From Streptomyces aurantiacus (GTDB taxonomy: Bacteria > Actinomycetota > Actinomycetes > Streptomycetales > Streptomycetaceae): a stretch of 64,000 bases of DNA. A program made the position numbers and the translations under genes. The DNA lies in assembly GCF_027107535.1 (NCBI RefSeq), contig NZ_CP114282.1:295959-359958 (forward strand), read 5' to 3'. The notes beneath the pieces were generated by a model. It was given only the letters and a program-made list of their open reading frames with translations, searched no databases and was not told where the DNA came from. Shown here piece after piece: positions 61,067 through 64,000 of this stretch (the first letter of the stretch is position 1; every line of letters begins with the position of its first letter).

Positions 61067-61414
61067 TCAGCCATTACCGACCCGGCTTGGTGCCAACTCG
61101 GCGATGACCTCGGCACCATCAACTGCTCCCGTCAGCGAGCGCACATCCGCGACGTCGTATTCGGCCACCGCGGCGGCGATCACCACGGCGCCCTGCTCGT
61201 CGCCGGGACCATCGCCTCGGAACGCCTCGACGGCAGCCTGCGACTCCCACCGCTCGAAGATGTTGATGCGCCCGGAATCCACCAGGTCTGCGGTGATAGC
61301 GAAGTCGAGGCAGCCCGTTGTGCGGCGGGCCAGTTCAACGACGCTCACACAGCCTGCGAGGTAGGAATCACGCTGTTGAGGGTCGACAACGATGTGCCCT
61401 GCGACGATCACCAT
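61067..61414 (-). CDS. Antibiotic biosynthesis monooxygenase (ABM) domain protein
   Basis: 115 aa from ATG 61414. Ferredoxin-like ABM fold: MVIVAGHIVVDPQQRDSYLA, ELARRTTGCLDFAITADLVD and SGRINIFERWESQAAVEAFR are the usual strand-helix pattern, including the conserved W-E-S. Small cofactor-free monooxygenases oxidise quinol-type substrates; the actual substrate is not indicated. Stands alone. Confidence 0.85.
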   Translation of the reverse strand: MVIVAGHIVVDPQQRDSYLAGCVSVVELARRTTGCLDFAITADLVDSGRINIFERWESQAAVEAFRGDGPGDEQGAVVIAAAVAEYDVADVRSLTGAVDGAEVIAELAPSRVGNG

Positions 61415-61602
61415 GTGCTGCTCCTTGCTGGGTCCGAACCGGCAGTCGCCAACTATGACCGTCGACCGAGGCCAGACTCATCGGCGCGCAGGATGGGAAC
61501 TCCCGGTCCATACCCCTGCGCTTGGGCCAACTCCACCGTTGGCTACGGACCGTGACAGGGCTAACTGGCCGTACCTGGGGAATTCTTGCTGGCCGCTGTC
61601 AT

Positions 61603-61723
61603 TCCAGTCAAAGCCGAGCATATGGCGCGAGGGGCGCGTCTGTACCCACTGCATGACGACGAGGGAGGGCCCCGTGCCGGTTCCGTCAATGCGGCACGGA
61701 CCCCGGCGCCAAACCTACCCGCC
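61603..61723. repeat. Dispersed ~120-bp repeat, copy B
   Basis: Matches 55504-55625 (see that entry), lacking 12 bases in the middle. The CCGTGCCG/CGGCACGG hairpin is retained with one loop substitution, suggesting that the stem is the conserved part. Confidence 0.6.
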
Positions 61724-61738
61724 CCCCGCCGAGAGTGG

Positions 61739-62329
61739 TCAGTGCCCGGTGACCACGAGATGAGCCCGTTTCTCGGGACGGGTGGCGGCCAGGTAGTGCT
61801 CTTCTGCCAGACGCCAGCGAGACTCCCAGTCGATGGGGCCGTGGTCGTCGCCGCGCTCTCGGAGACGGCGCAAGGATTCCTCACGCAGGCTGTCGACGTA
61901 GACAAGCAGGTCGTAGTAGTCGGCAAGCTCGGGTCGGGCCGTGTAGACGCCCTCCACGACAACGATGCTGGAGGCGGAGACTCTGTGGAGTTCGCCCGGG
62001 GCCAGGTCGCCCGTGATCCAGTCGTAGCGCCGGTAGACAGCATCGCGGCCGGACGTGAGCGGAAGGAGTACTTCCTCGCGCAGCCGCTGCCAGTCGAAGT
62101 AACGGTGGTAGCCCTCCTCAGGATCCAGATGGACACGCTCCTTCGCATCCATCGGGCGGTAGAAGTCGTCACCATGCACCACCGCGGCGCCACGCAACTC
62201 CACGAGGGCCATCGCCAAGGTCGTTTTACCGGAGCCACCCACACCGTCGATCGCGACCAAAGCAACGCCGCTGCGGCTTCGAGCATCGATGGCAGCGGCC
62301 ACCTGTTCAGCACTGACCGGGAGCATCAT
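61739..62329 (-). CDS. Uridine kinase-like P-loop kinase
   Basis: 196 aa from ATG 62329 (62326 also possible; the frame is open to 62506). Walker A IDGVGGSGKTTLA, then VVHGDDFYRPMD (the D-D-F-Y of uridine/pantothenate kinase-like proteins), RYDWITGDL and SIVVVEGVYTARPEL with the lid DSLREESLRRLRERGDDHG. It probably phosphorylates a nucleoside or similar small molecule. A repeat-borne hairpin about 35-70 bases downstream can serve as terminator. Confidence 0.85.
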   Translation of the reverse strand: MMLPVSAEQVAAAIDARSRSGVALVAIDGVGGSGKTTLAMALVELRGAAVVHGDDFYRPMDAKERVHLDPEEGYHRYFDWQRLREEVLLPLTSGRDAVYRRYDWITGDLAPGELHRVSASSIVVVEGVYTARPELADYYDLLVYVDSLREESLRRLRERGDDHGPIDWESRWRLAEEHYLAATRPEKRAHLVVTGH

Positions 62330-62613
62330 TATGGCCGCATCCTGTTCCCAGCAGGCAGCCCGACAGAAGAGCAGAGGCTCCCGCGTCTCCGACCCGTTGA
62401 GGTCGAAATACCTGACCACCCCCTCGGCGTTCGGTCCACCGTTGTTCGAACCGTGCGCCATCCAAAGTGATGAACAGGTGCTGCCCATTCCCGGGCTCTG
62501 GTCCACTTCGTGTGGTCGCGTACGCAGAGTGACTGTTGATCTTCGTGCGATGGCAGTTGAGGTCGCCCGAAAATCGCCCGGCTGGACGGTGGTGTGGTCG
62601 ACAGTCCTTCGCC

Positions 62614-63879
62614 GTGAACGAAGTGCTTCCGCAGTTGGATGAGCTGCTGTTCTCCTCGGTCGAGGGCGTGTTGTTGGAGTCGGTCGAGGTGTCCGACACA
62701 GTCGTCCGGGTCGAGGCTCGTACGACCGCAGGACGGGCGGCCTGTCCGGAGTGCGGATGCTGGTCAGGGCGCATACATGCCTCCTACCTGCGGTTTCCTC
62801 GTGATCTGCCGACAGCGGGCAAGCTGGTCGTGGTGTCGTTACGAGTGCGGCGGTTCGTCTGCGCGGAGGACTCCTGCACGCGCAAAACCTTTGCTGAGCA
62901 AGTCCCTGGGCTCACGCGTCGGTTCGGACGACAGACCGAGCGGTTGCGATCGACGCTGGTGTCGGTCGGCCTCGCGCTCGCAGGCCGGGCAGGCGCCCGC
63001 ATGACGGATGCCTTCCAAGTCCCGGTCAGCAGGAATACCCTGCTGAGGCTGATCGCCTCGCTTCCGGACCCCGTCACCACCACACCCCGCGTGGTCGGCG
63101 TGGACGAATACGCCCAGCGCAAGGGCCGTATCTACGGAACCGTGCTCGTCGACGTCGAAACACGTCGTCCGATCGACCTCCTTCCCGACCGGGAGGCAGA
63201 CACGCTCGCGGCCTGGCTCGCCGAGCGGCCCGGCATTGAGATCATCTGCCGTGACCGGGCCCCCTTCTTCGCCGAAGGCGCCACCCGAGGCGCCCCGCAG
63301 GCCCTCCAGGTCGCCGACCGATGGCACCTCTGGCACAACCTGGGAGAAGCCGCTGAGAAATGCGTCTACCGGCACCACGGCTGCTTGCGCCCCACGCCGG
63401 CGCAGCCGGAGGAACCGCAGGAAGAAGCGGAGCCAACCGCATCGTCACCCTGGCCGACAGGGCACCGGTTCGCCGAACGCACCCGCGCCAATCACGCCAC
63501 CATCCATGCTCTCCTCGACGCCGGTCACAGCAAGCGATCCGTCGCCCGGCAACTCGGCATGACCCTCAGCACCATCCTGCGCTTCTCCCGCGCCGCCACC
63601 CCGGAGGAGATGTTCACCGGCCAGTGGCAAAGCCGTGCGACCAGGCTCGACGACTACAAGCCCTACATCGACCAGCGCTGGCAGGAAGGCTGCACCAACG
63701 CCTGGAAACTATGGGAGGAGATCAAGGAACAAGGCTATCCACGCGGATACGCCAGCGTCCGTGACTACGTCAGCAGGACTCTTCGCGGCAAGCCCCAACC
63801 GGTCGGCCCCCGACCGCCATCGGCCCGCGCCGTCACGCGCTGGATCCTCACGCACCCCAGGGCTGATTCAAAGTCCTGA
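62614..63879 (+). CDS. ISL3-family transposase, 3' truncated
   Basis: 421 codons from GTG 62614. An N-terminal zinc finger (CPECGCWSGRIHASYLR plus FVCAEDSC) and PVSRNTLLRLIASLPD precede the DDE-type core with RVVGVDEYAQRKGRIYGTVL and VADRWHLWHNLGEAAEKC. After RAVTRWILTHP, near 63850, the frame passes into unrelated sequence (RADSKS-stop), where family members normally continue for tens of residues. Probably inactivated by the insertion that begins there. Confidence 0.85.
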   Translation: MNEVLPQLDELLFSSVEGVLLESVEVSDTVVRVEARTTAGRAACPECGCWSGRIHASYLRFPRDLPTAGKLVVVSLRVRRFVCAEDSCTRKTFAEQVPGLTRRFGRQTERLRSTLVSVGLALAGRAGARMTDAFQVPVSRNTLLRLIASLPDPVTTTPRVVGVDEYAQRKGRIYGTVLVDVETRRPIDLLPDREADTLAAWLAERPGIEIICRDRAPFFAEGATRGAPQALQVADRWHLWHNLGEAAEKCVYRHHGCLRPTPAQPEEPQEEAEPTASSPWPTGHRFAERTRANHATIHALLDAGHSKRSVARQLGMTLSTILRFSRAATPEEMFTGQWQSRATRLDDYKPYIDQRWQEGCTNAWKLWEEIKEQGYPRGYASVRDYVSRTLRGKPQPVGPRPPSARAVTRWILTHPRADSKS

Positions 63880-64000
63880 GGATCATGGAAACGTGCAGGT
63901 CGCTGCGGTGTGACGATCCGGCTGAAGGCCGTCACGAACACAACGAAGCTCCGGTTGACGGGGTGATTTTCCCAAGTCGCCCTGCCCGTCCGGAGCTTCG
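63852..64000. mobile_element. Probable end of another insertion element, cut by window edge
   Basis: Sequence interrupting the ISL3 gene. It contains CGAAGCTCCGG (about 63945) and its exact complement CCGGAGCTTCG at the last bases of the window, an 11-bp inverted repeat, as seen in subterminal regions of IS elements. No transposase is visible yet; family not determined. Confidence 0.35.

Overview
The base composition, third-position G/C bias, GTG/TTG starts and gene families (DrrAB exporters, I36 peptidase inhibitors, DUF5937 regulators, replication-relaxation proteins, SAV_2336/VMAP proteins, ISAs1/IS21/ISL3/IS5/IS110 elements) point to a Streptomyces or close relative. The density of mobile elements and broken genes suggests a chromosome arm, sub-telomeric region or linear plasmid. 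No rRNA, tRNA or core housekeeping operon was seen.

Layout. 1-6.3 kb: a window-truncated IS5-type transposase, an intact DrrA/DrrB-type ABC exporter pair, a two-repeat relic of a type I-E-like CRISPR array, a hypothetical gene, IS debris and a decayed gene, then an ArsR-type regulator with an N-terminal DUF5937 region. 6.4-8.5 kb: a secreted cassette of inhibitor, lipoprotein and inhibitor (two I36-family peptidase inhibitors). 8.5-10.4 kb: a pentapeptide-repeat gene fused to a dead serine-dehydratase fragment, and a hypothetical gene. 10.55-17.34 kb: two inactive ISAs1-family copies in inverted orientation (697 bp shared) bracket about 5 kb of eight co-oriented genes. Four encode N-terminally anchored single-pass membrane proteins; the others encode a HEPN/zinc-ribbon protein, a PH-like protein, a small HTH protein and a 63-residue protein. 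Three of the membrane-protein genes are preceded by the same hairpin-forming element abutting the start codon. This is the best candidate here for an undescribed system.

17.5-28.3 kb: a small membrane protein, sigma factor and IclR-effector-like gene; a membrane-anchored NACHT NTPase; and a three-gene operon (middle component, Rad50/SMC-like ATPase with CxxC hook, PD-(D/E)XK nuclease) with the architecture of ABC-three-component conflict systems. 28.5-37.97 kb: an RHH antitoxin with a Fic-like toxin, an ECF sigma with a membrane partner, a secreted metzincin-like protease with a partner, a MarR regulator divergent from a secreted beta-propeller-like protein with clear operators, a graveyard of gene fragments, and a DUF4145 protein.

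38.0-51.1 kb: an intact IS21 element inserted in a TPR-like gene, a 64-bp perfect palindrome, a frameshifted SUKH (immunity-like) gene, a VMAP-C plus vWA gene pair, another single-pass membrane protein, and a giant (about 1,700 aa) protein joining a kinase-like domain to a NACHT/STAND-type NTPase and long helical repeats. 51.2-64 kb: IS and replication-relaxation remnants, an intact replication-relaxation gene, a GNAT acetyltransferase, four perfect 741-bp tandem copies of a unit carrying a small secreted Asn/Gly-rich protein gene, small plasmid-like genes, a cold-shock-domain protein, an ABM monooxygenase, a uridine-kinase-like gene, and a 3'-truncated ISL3 transposase.

Taken together, the window is an accessory island dominated by probable biological-conflict genes (ABC-3C-like, NACHT, kinase-STAND, VMAP, HEPN, toxin-antitoxin, SUKH) interleaved with transposons that have broken and rearranged it. 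All functional assignments are from sequence reading; no database search was run.
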